Shown piece by piece: positions 19,174-27,823 of a stretch of DNA of 64,000 nucleotides. Under the pieces are notes generated by a model, which worked only from the letters and a program-made list of their open reading frames with translations, did not search any database and was not told where the DNA came from. Positions within the stretch are counted from its first letter, which is position 1, and each line of letters opens with the position of its first letter. Position numbers and translations under genes: made by a program. Source of the DNA: an uncultured cyanobacterium (GTDB lineage: Bacteria; Cyanobacteriota; Cyanobacteriia; Cyanobacteriales; Nostocaceae); assembly GCA_903903925.1 (NCBI GenBank), contig CAIVAU010000141.1, positions 94,663 to 158,662 of the forward strand, given 5' to 3'.

Positions 19174-19878
19174 TTAGTCAGCAAATAGCAAAGTTGTCAC
19201 TTGTTCCAACACTTTTAATCCCCGCATAGCCCCCCGAATGAGCCGAGTAGCAGCAATTGGTTGTCGAAGCATTGCTATGGCTAAGGGCAAAGGTAACAGT
19301 GAACCATCAGGACTCAGTGCTGGAGTCAAGTCAGGCAAGGTGTGGTGGCTATCGTCACTGACAACTCGTAGCATTGCTACTGCTACCCCAGCTTGACTAA
19401 GCAAGTCTAAAGCAGCAAAACCTTCCATATCTACAACATCAGCCCCTAATATCTGACCTAAGTGACGTTTCTCAGCAGCAGAGTAAATGACGCGATCGCT
19501 CGTCAACGCCTTGACTATCGAAATCTTTTCTTGAAGACGGAAGTAAAGCAACTCTGTTAAATTGGTATCACAAAGTAGCACTGAGGAAGTATCAGCAGAC
19601 TGGTAAATACAATCCTGATACAACACCATATCCCCGACTTGGTACCGTGGGATCAAGCTACCGCAAAGACCTAAGACTAGCACACTTGGCTGTGGATGAT
19701 TCAAAAACTGCTCGCTCTGTTGCCATGTTTGGAGGTATTGAGTTAACGGCTTGATCCCAACGGGGATCGGTATCACCGATGGCTGATAAGTGGCGTAGCG
19801 TAAACCACGACACACCGCCTTGTACTCTGCCCCCTGACAAACCAGAATTGAGCCAACATAGCTAGTTTTTCTTTCCAT
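19174..19878 (-). CDS. hpnG: Hopanoid-associated nucleosidase/phosphorylase, HpnG-like
   Basis: This encodes 234 residues from the ATG at 19878; the TTG-initiated extension to 19890 is less likely. It is a purine nucleoside phosphorylase/MTA-SAH nucleosidase-fold protein with VLVLGLCGSL, GDMVLYQDCIY, SDRVIYSAAEK and the family block VVDMEGFAALDLLSQAGV, in which the Met-Glu binds ribose. Position next to hpnA and hpnH suggests HpnG, which removes adenine from adenosylhopane to give ribosylhopane. By sequence alone an MTA/SAH-nucleosidase-like role is possible. Divergent from the RND gene. Confidence 0.75.
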   Translation of the reverse strand: MERKTSYVGSILVCQGAEYKAVCRGLRYATYQPSVIPIPVGIKPLTQYLQTWQQSEQFLNHPQPSVLVLGLCGSLIPRYQVGDMVLYQDCIYQSADTSSVLLCDTNLTELLYFRLQEKISIVKALTSDRVIYSAAEKRHLGQILGADVVDMEGFAALDLLSQAGVAVAMLRVVSDDSHHTLPDLTPALSPDGSLLPLPLAIAMLRQPIAATRLIRGAMRGLKVLEQVTTLLFAD

Positions 19879-19977
19879 AGTGAGAAACAATACTGTCGAA
19901 TTTGCTTCTTTTACTTATATGGAGCCTGTCAAGCCTTTTTATAAAGCATACAATTAAAGATCAGTAATAATAACTTC

Positions 19978-22638
19978 ATGATGGTAAAGCCTCATCGCCC
20001 AACATCCTTAAGAGAACGCTTTAATATTTCTAGATTAGCTATTCAATATTCTTGGCTGACCCTCAGTTTTTGGATTGCAGTAGTCGTAGCTGGGGTGTTC
20101 GCTTTCAGTTCCCTCAAGTATGCTTTATTTCCAGATATTACCTTTCCAGTGGTGGTAGTGAATGCTACTGCGCCCCTAACAACAGCCTTGGATACGGAGA
20201 CGAAGCTGACCAAACCACTAGAACAGCGCCTCCAATCTGTTGACGGAGTCGATGAAATCAACTCCTCCACCTATCCTGGTCAAACTGCTGTTAGCCTGTC
20301 CTTTGCCGTGGGGACTAACCTTGAGGAATCAACTCAAAAAGTGAAAATAGCAATGAAGCAGGTGACTCTGACCAAGGGGGCAACCTTCAAAATTATCCCC
20401 CTGAATCTCAACGAGTCAGCTGCTATTAGCTATGCCATAGAAAGTCCCTCGCGCAATTTAACCCAACTGACTAAGCTAGCCAAAGACCAAATTGTTCCAG
20501 CAATTAAAAAACTTCCAGGAGTCCTAAAAGTCAATTTGCTGGGAGACCAGCTTACACCTCAAGGGATAGCAGCCAGTGCAGCGATAGCTTCACAAGAGGG
20601 AGCAACGTTGGTGCGATTCAACGGTAGAGACGCTTTAGCATTTCAGGTGATTAAGCGTGGTGACGCTAACACACTAGAGGTGGTTAGTCAAGTAGAAAAA
20701 CAAGTGCAAAGACTACACTCGACTCTGCCTGATGTGAAACTAACCTTAGCTGCTACACAGGCAGAGTATATCCGCCAAGCCACCCAAGCCACGATAGATG
20801 CTCTGATTGAAGCAATAGTTCTGTCAGTCGTAGTCATTTTTCCTTTTTTACGGAACTGGCAAGCTACCGTGATCTCCGCACTGGCAATTCCCACATCTCT
20901 GTTGGGGACGTTCATCGTGATGGCTTCCTTTGGCTTTAACCTAGAGACAATCACGCTGTTAGCATTAGCATTGGTCATTGGCATTATTATTGATGACGCG
21001 ATCGTTGATGTTGAAAACATCATCCGGCACATTGAAAACGGCGAAAAACCTCGACAAGCTGCCCTTATAGCTACCAATGAAATTGGATTAACAGTCACGG
21101 CTGCAACATTTACAGCAGTAGCAGTTTTTCTGCCGATAGGTTTGATGGCTGGGGTGATTGGTCAGTTCTTCAAGCCTTTCGGCATTACTGTCTCAGCCGC
21201 AATGCTCACTTCTTTGTTGGTTGCCCGTACTTTATCTCCAGTTTTGGCTATCCACTGGCTTAGACCCAAATCGTTGCGTTTTGCCTACAAAGAAAAAAAT
21301 CGAGGTCAGGGCTTTGATCTATTTTACAAAGACATCCTGAAATGGTCTCTCAGCCACCGACGGATAGTCATGGGATTAGCTTTACTTAGCTTCATAGTAG
21401 GTATAGCACTGATCCCACTCATTCCGAAAGGATTTATTCCCAAACTTGATCGGGGAGAGTTCAATATTGTTTATACAGCTCCTTTGCCGACTTCCCTTGA
21501 GCAGGGGAGCAGGGGAGCAGGGGAGCAGGGGGGAAGAAATTCTCACTCCTCACTCCCAACTCCTAACTCCCCGAATCAGGTTGCCCAGAAGCTAGAAGCA
21601 GTCGTCAGAAAATTTCCTGAAGTTGAAACGGTGTTTACTATTGTGGGTTCTCGTGAGGGTGAGCCAAATAAGGGCAAGCTGTATGTGAAACTAAAAAATG
21701 ACCGCCAAATTAGGACATCGGAATTAGAAGACAAATTACGCTCATCTTTGCCTTCGCTTGTAGGTGTTACCACCAGTGTTGAAGATATTCCATTCGTTGA
21801 TGATTCTGGGGGTCAAAAACCTCTCCAAATTGCTTTGCAAGGAAATGACCTCAAAGCTTTAAGCAAAGCAGCAAATGCAATCAAAGCCCGCATTACAAAA
21901 ATGCCAGGATTCGCTGATGTGACAGTTACAGGTGTCGCTAGCGCCCAGGAAACAGCTGTTGAGATCGAGCATCATAATCATCAGCGGGTGGCTTATGTCA
22001 GCGCTAACCTTGGCAAAGATATCTCTTTAGGTGATGCTACGGATAAGTTGGTAGCTCAAGCTAAGGCAGTTCTACCCCCTAGCGTCTCTTTGGATCTAGG
22101 AGGAGACTCGGGTCGCAGTAGCGATGTTTTCAGTAGTTTTGGCACAACTCTGTGTTTATCAGCATTATGCATTATTGCGGTATTAATTGGGTTATTTAAA
22201 AGCTGGGTAGATCCGGTGGTCATTGGCATATCTTTGCCCTTGGCACTTGTGGGGGCGATGCTGTCGCTTCTGGTGACGAAAAGCGACTTTGGCATGATAT
22301 CGTTGATTGGCTTTGTCTTTTTGCTAGGATTGAGCAATAAAAATGCCATTTTGATTGTTGATTACATTAATCGGCTACGCAATTCTGGGTTAAATCGCAC
22401 AGAAGCAATTTTGAAAGCCGCACCAGTGCGACTCCGTCCAATTATGATGACGACCGCTGCAACTATTTTAGGAATGGTGCCGATCGCCTTAGGTTTAGGG
22501 GCTGGTTCTGAGTTGCGATCGCCTATGGCTATAGCTATTGCTGGTGGGTTAGTGAGTTCTACTGTGCTGAGTTTAATCGTTGTGCCGGTGATATACACCC
22601 TGATGGATGATTTGTTTCCTCGAAAGAAATTTAAATGA
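19978..22638 (+). CDS. RND efflux transporter, AcrB/HAE1-like, compact
   Basis: This 886-residue inner-membrane transporter belongs to the resistance-nodulation-division family, which uses proton exchange. The first helix is at about 35-55, periplasmic loop 1 at about 56-275, helices 2-6 carry LALALVIGIIIDDAIVDVEN (the Asp-Asp proton relay), loop 2 is at about 490-715, and the last helices contain LIGFVFLLGLSNKNAILIVD. AcrB relatives are about 1040 residues, so both loops are shorter. The TGA overlaps hpnA by 4 bp, indicating an operon, so hopanoid or other lipid export is plausible (inference). Loop 2 contains a low-complexity insert (EQGSRGAGEQGGRNSHSSLP) made from an intergenic-type tandem repeat. 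Confidence 0.85.
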   Translation: MMVKPHRPTSLRERFNISRLAIQYSWLTLSFWIAVVVAGVFAFSSLKYALFPDITFPVVVVNATAPLTTALDTETKLTKPLEQRLQSVDGVDEINSSTYPGQTAVSLSFAVGTNLEESTQKVKIAMKQVTLTKGATFKIIPLNLNESAAISYAIESPSRNLTQLTKLAKDQIVPAIKKLPGVLKVNLLGDQLTPQGIAASAAIASQEGATLVRFNGRDALAFQVIKRGDANTLEVVSQVEKQVQRLHSTLPDVKLTLAATQAEYIRQATQATIDALIEAIVLSVVVIFPFLRNWQATVISALAIPTSLLGTFIVMASFGFNLETITLLALALVIGIIIDDAIVDVENIIRHIENGEKPRQAALIATNEIGLTVTAATFTAVAVFLPIGLMAGVIGQFFKPFGITVSAAMLTSLLVARTLSPVLAIHWLRPKSLRFAYKEKNRGQGFDLFYKDILKWSLSHRRIVMGLALLSFIVGIALIPLIPKGFIPKLDRGEFNIVYTAPLPTSLEQGSRGAGEQGGRNSHSSLPTPNSPNQVAQKLEAVVRKFPEVETVFTIVGSREGEPNKGKLYVKLKNDRQIRTSELEDKLRSSLPSLVGVTTSVEDIPFVDDSGGQKPLQIALQGNDLKALSKAANAIKARITKMPGFADVTVTGVASAQETAVEIEHHNHQRVAYVSANLGKDISLGDATDKLVAQAKAVLPPSVSLDLGGDSGRSSDVFSSFGTTLCLSALCIIAVLIGLFKSWVDPVVIGISLPLALVGAMLSLLVTKSDFGMISLIGFVFLLGLSNKNAILIVDYINRLRNSGLNRTEAILKAAPVRLRPIMMTTAATILGMVPIALGLGAGSELRSPMAIAIAGGLVSSTVLSLIVVPVIYTLMDDLFPRKKFK
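21503..21577. repeat. Intergenic-type tandem repeat inside an RND gene
   Basis: About four copies of GAGCAGGG, then CTCACTCCTCACTCCCAACT and related units, make 75 bp that reads in frame as about 25 Gly/Ser/Arg/Asn/Pro residues. The same repeat units fill gaps elsewhere in the window. Confidence 0.85.
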
Positions 22639-23657
22639 ATCTAAAATCCAAGAAAGTTTTTGTCACAGGTGGTACGGGTTTTATTGGTGCTAACTTGGTG
22701 CAGTTACTTGTGCAAGAGGGATACGCTGTCAAAGCGCTGGTACGACCCAGCAGCCGACTCGACAATTTGAGCAATTTGGATGTAGAAATCGTCAAGGGCG
22801 ACCTCAACGACCCAGATTTGTGGCAACAAATGGTGGGTTGTCAATATCTGTTTCATGTTGCTGCTCATTATTCCCTTTGGCAAAAAGATAAAGAGGTGCT
22901 TTATCGTCATAATGTGCTAGGTACGCGCAATGTGTTGGCATCTGCAAAGCTTGCGGGTGTGGAACGCACTGTTTACACCAGTTCAGTGGCGGCGATCGGT
23001 GCAGGTGGAGGGGGTAGAGTCGTAAATGAAACTTATCAAAGTCCTTTCGAGGAACTTATTGGTCATTACAAGAAGTCTAAGTATCTAGCCGAACAAGAAG
23101 CTATGCAAGCAGCCCGTGCAGGTGAAGAAGTGGTTGTAGTCAATCCCAGCACCCCAATCGGGCCAGGGGATATCAAACCTACCCCCACAGGAGGAGACAT
23201 TATCTTGAGGTTTTTGCGCCAACAAATGCCTGTTTATGTGGATACTGGATTGAATTTTGTTGATGTGCGTGATGTAGCATGGGGGCATTTGCTGGCTTTG
23301 CAGAAGGGAAAGTCGGGCGATCGCTACATCTTAGGTCACCAAAATCTCACACTTAAAGAACTACTGAATCGACTTGCCCAGATTACAGGTCTGAGGGCTC
23401 CCCAACAAGCTGTCCCAGCTTGGTTACCCCTAAGTGTAGCGTGGGTTGATGAAAAGATTCTCGTACCCCTTGGTAAATCTCCTTCTGTGCCCTTGGATGG
23501 TGTCCGTATGGCTAAGCAACCAATGTATTACGATGCATCAAAGGCAGTACAAGAATTGGGTCTTCCGCAGTCTTCTTTGAACACAGCACTTCAAGATGCT
23601 GTAGATTGGTTTGTGGCTCAGGGATATGTGAATCAGAGAGTGAGGAAAGAGAATTGA
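22635..23657 (+). CDS. hpnA: Hopanoid-associated sugar epimerase HpnA-like
   Basis: This 340-residue SDR-family protein has the NAD-binding motif VTGGTGFIGANLVQLL (residues 10-25), a TSSVAAIG segment, the YxxxK pair as YKKSKYLAEQEA, and NPSTPIGPGDIKPTPTG, which is typical of HpnA. It overlaps the RND gene by ATGA and precedes hpnH by 74 bp. HpnA is annotated as hopanoid-associated; its exact reaction on the sugar side chain is not settled to my knowledge. Confidence 0.87.
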   Translation: MNLKSKKVFVTGGTGFIGANLVQLLVQEGYAVKALVRPSSRLDNLSNLDVEIVKGDLNDPDLWQQMVGCQYLFHVAAHYSLWQKDKEVLYRHNVLGTRNVLASAKLAGVERTVYTSSVAAIGAGGGGRVVNETYQSPFEELIGHYKKSKYLAEQEAMQAARAGEEVVVVNPSTPIGPGDIKPTPTGGDIILRFLRQQMPVYVDTGLNFVDVRDVAWGHLLALQKGKSGDRYILGHQNLTLKELLNRLAQITGLRAPQQAVPAWLPLSVAWVDEKILVPLGKSPSVPLDGVRMAKQPMYYDASKAVQELGLPQSSLNTALQDAVDWFVAQGYVNQRVRKEN

Positions 23658-23659
23658 GG

Positions 23660-23706
23660 AGTTTTTAATTAATAACTCCTCACTCATAACTCCTCACTCA
23701 TAACTT
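23660..23706. repeat. ACTCCTCACTCATA direct repeat
   Basis: Two copies of AACTCCTCACTCATAACT with a flanking GAGGAGTT form an imperfect hairpin between hpnA and hpnH. Confidence 0.5.
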
Positions 23707-23731
23707 TTACAAAAGAGGAGTGATTAAAGCA

Positions 23732-24754
23732 ATGGGAATGCCTTTACAACAAGCTATAGAAATTGGGAAATATTTAGTGACTCAGCGTCTTTTAGGGCGC
23801 AAACGCTTTCCCTTAATCTTGATGTTGGAGCCTTTATTCCGGTGTAATTTAGCCTGTAGTGGTTGTGGCAAAATTCAGCACCCGAAAGATGTGCTTGTGA
23901 AAAATCTGACTCCTGAACAGTGCTTTGCAGCAGTAGAAGAGTGCGGTGCGCCCGTCGTCTCTATTCCAGGAGGAGAACCTTTAATGCATCCTCAAATAGA
24001 TGAGATTGTGCGAGGATTAGTTGAACGCAAAAAGTTCATTTACCTGTGTACAAATGCTTTGTTGCTAGAAAAGAGCTTGGATAAATTTCAACCTTCACCT
24101 TACCTGACTTTTAATGTGCATCTAGATGGGTGGCGAGAATTGCACGATCAGTGTGTTGATCGTAAGGGTGTGTTTGATATTGCCGTTCAAGCTATTCGCG
24201 CTGCCAAAACCAAAGGTTTTCGTGTTGTCACTAACACCACGATCTTCGAGGGTGCTGATCCCAAAAAAATGCAGGAGTTCTTTGACTTCCTCGGCACACT
24301 CAATACCGATGGTATCACGGTTTCTCCTGGTTACAGCTACGAATGGGCACCAGATCAGGAGCGTTTTCTCAAGCGCGAACAGACACGTACCCTTTTCCGC
24401 GAAATTCTCGCACCAATGAAAACTGGCAAAAAAAATTGGGTCTTCAACCACAGTCCCCTATTTTTAGATTTTCTTACAGGTGAGAAGGATTACGAATGTA
24501 CCCCTTGGGGTAGCCCTAGTTACAGCGTTCTCGGTTGGCAAAAACCCTGCTATCTGCTAAATGAAGGTCATTACGCTACCTTCAAGGAACTTTTGGAAGA
24601 AACCGACTGGAGTCAATACGGTCATACGAGTGGTAATCCTAAGTGTACAGATTGTATGGTTCACTGTGGCTATGAACCCACTGCGGTCATGGATGCAATG
24701 GAGCCCAAAAATTTAGTTCGCTCTATTGGCAGTATGCTTGAGATGGTCAAATAA
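23732..24754 (+). CDS. hpnH: Adenosyl-hopene transferase HpnH
   Basis: This encodes 340 residues from the ATG at 23732, spaced 10 nt from GAGGAG (23716-23721). A GTG at 23720 overlaps that site and is less likely. The radical-SAM cluster motif is CNLACSGC (about residues 38-45, CX3CX2C). Later cysteines lie in [16 protein letters not shown]. HpnH joins 5'-deoxyadenosine to diploptene, the first step of the hopanoid side chain; the HpnG-like gene would do the next. The squalene-hopene cyclase gene is not in the window. Confidence 0.95.
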   Translation: MGMPLQQAIEIGKYLVTQRLLGRKRFPLILMLEPLFRCNLACSGCGKIQHPKDVLVKNLTPEQCFAAVEECGAPVVSIPGGEPLMHPQIDEIVRGLVERKKFIYLCTNALLLEKSLDKFQPSPYLTFNVHLDGWRELHDQCVDRKGVFDIAVQAIRAAKTKGFRVVTNTTIFEGADPKKMQEFFDFLGTLNTDGITVSPGYSYEWAPDQERFLKREQTRTLFREILAPMKTGKKNWVFNHSPLFLDFLTGEKDYECTPWGSPSYSVLGWQKPCYLLNEGHYATFKELLEETDWSQYGHTSGNPKCTDCMVHCGYEPTAVMDAMEPKNLVRSIGSMLEMVK

Positions 24755-24773
24755 AGCTGACGTACGAATTCTC

Positions 24774-24876
24774 ATATCATGTTCGGTTAATGACTTATAA
24801 AATAATTCGTTTGTAGTTGCAAAGAGCGCTCTTAGCAAGACAAAACGTAGTCTGAGTGTTCATCCGAACATGATAT
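24774..24876. repeat. 103-bp element with perfect 13-bp inverted ends
   Basis: ATATCATGTTCGG (24774-24786) and CCGAACATGATAT (24864-24876) are exact reverse complements. The interior of 77 bp includes GAGCGCTC. The size and ends resemble a MITE, and TA dinucleotides inside the ends would fit an IS630-type target, but no clear target duplication is visible. It could instead be the transcription end of the hopanoid operon. Confidence 0.6.
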
Positions 24877-24960
24877 CACCCATATATAGTCAACCAATAA
24901 AGTGTATCGGCTCAATAATCCGAGGTAGCAGAAAAAAATAAATGTTCCACGAAACCATGA

Positions 24961-25213
24961 TTATTTCGTGCCCAACTCTTGAAGTTGCTGTTTGGCTTGT
25001 TGGCTTAGTTCAACATGATCATTTAGTTCCAGGACTTTCTTGAAGTCAACTACAGCCTTGTCCAAAATGCCCTTGTTTTTGTAAGCAAGCCCACGGTTGT
25101 AGTAAGAGTTAGTGTAGTTAGAGTCAAGTCTGAGGGCTTGGTTACAGTCAGCAATCGCTTGATCATTGTCTCCCTTTGTACGATATGCCTCACATCGACT
25201 GCGATAAAAAGTT
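24961..25213 (-). pseudogene. 3' remnant of a TPR protein gene
   Basis: The frame ending with TAA at 24961-24963 encodes TPR-like text (GDNDQAIADCNQALRLDSNY, YYNRGLAYKNKGILDKAVVD, KKVLELNDHVELSQQAKQQL). It is closed by a stop a few codons upstream of FYRSRCEAYRTKG, without a start codon or signal sequence. About 80 residues remain of what was probably a longer repeat protein. Decay or truncation is the simplest reading. Confidence 0.65.
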
Positions 25214-25328
25214 CACAAATGTGGCGCTCATTGATAATATTGTCAGGAATCATGGGAAGCTTTGTCCAAAGGTTAGGGTGCAGTTGTTAGCCCCTAAATT
25301 CACTACAACTAGAGAGCGATCGCCCAAA

Positions 25329-26105
25329 ATGTATAGACACCTATCCCTATCTCAAGCCTCATCTACTAATTGCTTTACCAGTGTTCGTCTAGTCGCCACA
25401 GATATGGATGGCACTCTGACTACGAGAGGAAAATTTACTTCCGCTTTGTTGCAAGCTTTGGAGGATTTAGCACGCGCTGACTTTAAGGTATTAATTGTCA
25501 CTGGGCGTTCAGCAGGATGGGTGAGTGGACTAGTCAGTTACCTGTCAGTCGTTGGTGCTATAGCTGAAAACGGCGGCTTATTTTATCGATCTGGGAGTGA
25601 GACACCAGTAGCCTTAACGCCTATTCCTGACTTTGTTGCCCACCGCCAACAGTTGACAGCAGCTTTTGAGCAATTACAAACCAAATTTCCCCACATCCAG
25701 GAATCTTTTGATAATCGCTTTCGTCTCACCGACTGGACATTTGATGTGCAAGGTCTGAGTACAGATGAGCTACAAACCATGAGTCATCTTTGCCGAAAAA
25801 TGAATTGGGGATTCACCTACAGTAATGTGCAGTGTCATATCAAACCCTTAGGACAAGATAAGGCTGTTGGTTTATTACAGGTGTTGCGGGAAGATTTTCC
25901 CCAATACACAAAAGAACAAGTTGTCACTGTAGGTGATAGTCCCAACGACGAAAGTTTGTTCGATGAGCGCTGTTTTCCTGTGTCAGTGGGTGTGGCAAAT
26001 GTGCTGGAGTATGCCAATCAGTTGCAGCATCAACCTGCTTATTGTACAAGCGCTGCTGAAGGCGAAGGATTTTGTGAATTGGCAAGATTTCTTTTACAAA
26101 AATAG
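25329..26105 (+). CDS. HAD-superfamily (Cof-type) phosphatase
   Basis: This encodes 258 residues from the ATG at 25329. A longer frame from 25176 overlaps the TPR relic and has no support. Motif I is DMDGTLTTRG, motif II is VTGRSAGWVSGL, and motif IV is VVTVGDSPNDESLFDERCF, as in the Cof/SPP subfamily that dephosphorylates sugar phosphates or phosphoglycolate-like compounds. The cap region lies between about residues 85 and 180. The substrate is not deducible. Cytosolic. Confidence 0.85.
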   Translation: MYRHLSLSQASSTNCFTSVRLVATDMDGTLTTRGKFTSALLQALEDLARADFKVLIVTGRSAGWVSGLVSYLSVVGAIAENGGLFYRSGSETPVALTPIPDFVAHRQQLTAAFEQLQTKFPHIQESFDNRFRLTDWTFDVQGLSTDELQTMSHLCRKMNWGFTYSNVQCHIKPLGQDKAVGLLQVLREDFPQYTKEQVVTVGDSPNDESLFDERCFPVSVGVANVLEYANQLQHQPAYCTSAAEGEGFCELARFLLQK

Positions 26106-26199
26106 CGATCAGTCTACAATCGCCACTCGCTTTGTCTGCATCTGTAAGCAATAATTGAAATACTGTCCCTAATTGCTTTTATTCAAGATGACTCAGCTA

Positions 26200-26403
26200 T
26201 CAAAAGCAAGGCGAAGCCGGATATTGCCGAAATCTCAATGGCTGTTCATCTGTCGCTACCTCCTCTACCAGTAGCTTCATCAGCTTCCTTTTCGGTAGAC
26301 GACTATCATACAGTGCTGCATAAATACTTGACCATTGCCGCCGAAATACTGGGCTTTGTGACAATGTTCTTTTCAAGTCCCCTGAAAATGCCCATCTGCC
26401 CAA
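26200..26403 (-). pseudogene. Relic of an IS transposase (internal fragment)
   Basis: The frame contains [20 protein letters not shown] followed by RLPKRKLMKLLVEEVATDEQ, which matches my memory of the start of a cyanobacterial IS701/IS4-type transposase. After this it loses resemblance (PLRFRQYPASPCF). There is no start context, and it overlaps the end of hemF by about 30 bp. It is treated as a short leftover of an insertion sequence. Confidence 0.5.
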
Positions 26404-27440
26404 TCGTGAGGCTTGAGGAAGATCTCGGTGAGCTGTGCTTCAGGGGTTCCAGGTTCTGGCTGGTAGCCATATTCCCAGCGTGTCAGTGGTGGGAGAGACA
26501 TCAGTATGGATTCTGCTCGACCATTGGTTTGCAGACCGAAAATTGTTCCTCGGTCGTATACTAAGTTAAACTCAACGTAACGACCCCGACGGTAGAGTTG
26601 GAAATTCCGCTCGCGATCGCCATATTCCATTTTCTGTCGTCGTTGTGCAATAGGCAAGTAGGCAGGTAAAAATGCCCCACCGCAATGCTGCACCAAGCCA
26701 AAAAGATCCTCCCAGTTACGAGGTACTTTTCCTACTTGCTGACTATAAAGGGCTGCTGGACCGTCAGTGTCGGGACCGACGTAAAGCACCCCGTCAGCAT
26801 CTTGATAGTCAAAGAAGATCCCACCAATCCCCCGTTGTTCTTGGCGATGCTTTAAGTAAAAGTATTCGTCACACCAACGTTTAAAGACCGGATAGTATTC
26901 TGGATAACAAACATCACAGGCAGATTTCAACAAGGCGTGAAATTGAATTGCATCCTCTGCAAAGGGGTAGTAAGGGGTTAAATCAGCTCCGCCACCAAAC
27001 CACCAAACTGGTCCTGCCTCAAAGTAGCGGTAGTTGAGGTGCACTGTTGGTACATAGGGATTACGAGGGTGCAACACCATTGAAGTTCCAGTCACAAAAA
27101 ACTCATGTCCCACTGCTTCTGGTCGTTGTGTCAAGATCGAGGGAGGTAGCGTATCTCCCCAAACTTCTGAAAAGTTGACACCGCCTTGTTCAAATATACG
27201 CCCTTCCCGAATCACACGAGTTCGTCCTTCACCACCTTCCGGTCTCTCCCACTGGTCTTCCCGAAAGCGAGCTTTTCCATCAAGTCGCTCTAAGGCGCTG
27301 CAAATTTCATCCTGTAAGTTCTGCATAAACTGCTTCACCCGATGACGTGAATCAACAGGTGGCGTACTCACTAAGTTCGCAGGAGAATTAAGCGATAGGG
27401 TTTGATTATGCTGATCTAAATGACGAATCATGTTGAACAC
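26373..27440 (-). CDS. hemF: Oxygen-dependent coproporphyrinogen III oxidase
   Basis: This 355-residue enzyme oxidatively decarboxylates coproporphyrinogen III to protoporphyrinogen IX in haem and chlorophyll synthesis. Clear blocks are [37 protein letters not shown] (conserved Trp/Gly/Asp set) and [19 protein letters not shown]. The length is typical. It is divergent from acsF, another oxygen-using tetrapyrrole enzyme, 380 bp away. Confidence 0.96.
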   Translation of the reverse strand: MFNMIRHLDQHNQTLSLNSPANLVSTPPVDSRHRVKQFMQNLQDEICSALERLDGKARFREDQWERPEGGEGRTRVIREGRIFEQGGVNFSEVWGDTLPPSILTQRPEAVGHEFFVTGTSMVLHPRNPYVPTVHLNYRYFEAGPVWWFGGGADLTPYYPFAEDAIQFHALLKSACDVCYPEYYPVFKRWCDEYFYLKHRQEQRGIGGIFFDYQDADGVLYVGPDTDGPAALYSQQVGKVPRNWEDLFGLVQHCGGAFLPAYLPIAQRRQKMEYGDRERNFQLYRRGRYVEFNLVYDRGTIFGLQTNGRAESILMSLPPLTRWEYGYQPEPGTPEAQLTEIFLKPHDWADGHFQGT

Positions 27441-27823
27441 TTCTATGTAAGAGTTATCTTGTTTCTTTTCTAGACTTTATAGCTAATTAGTTATACAGTA
27501 TCCCAGTTGTTTCAAAACTTAATAAACGTTTGATATCACCAACGGAAGAACACCTAGCACCGCTGCGCGGAAGTCAAAAGTCAAAAGTAATATATATCAA
27601 CGCTTTTGCCTGTTTGAAATGGTTGCTTTATTTCCGCCGCGTTGTACTAGTAGGGTGTCAACATCGTTTTGATGGGTTCGTCGTTTGCGCTTTAGACAGC
27701 GCAAACTACAAACGAATTGATTTTTAAGGAATGTAAATCTTTCGGCGACAGGGTCTGGTCAAACAATCCAAGTTAGTATAACTTTATAGTTATGAAAGTT
27801 TTTAGCTGATTAGCGGATAACTC
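27441..27823. promoter_or_regulatory. hemF-acsF divergent control region
   Basis: About 380 bp shared by two divergent tetrapyrrole genes. It contains a perfect inverted repeat GTTTGCGCT/AGCGCAAAC (27683-27706, 6-nt loop), extended by TTCGT...ACGAA, and a small AAGTCAAAAGTCAAAAGT repeat (27571-27588). Either could be regulatory. No known operator is recognised. Confidence 0.35.

Larger units (their letters stand above)
24755..25328. other. Gap with inverted-repeat element and TPR gene relic
   Basis: After hpnH comes a 103-bp inverted-repeat element (24774-24876), then about 80 bp without features, then the 3' remnant of a TPR gene on the minus strand (24961-25213). The last 110 bp precede the HAD gene. 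There is no other gene. Confidence 0.5.
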
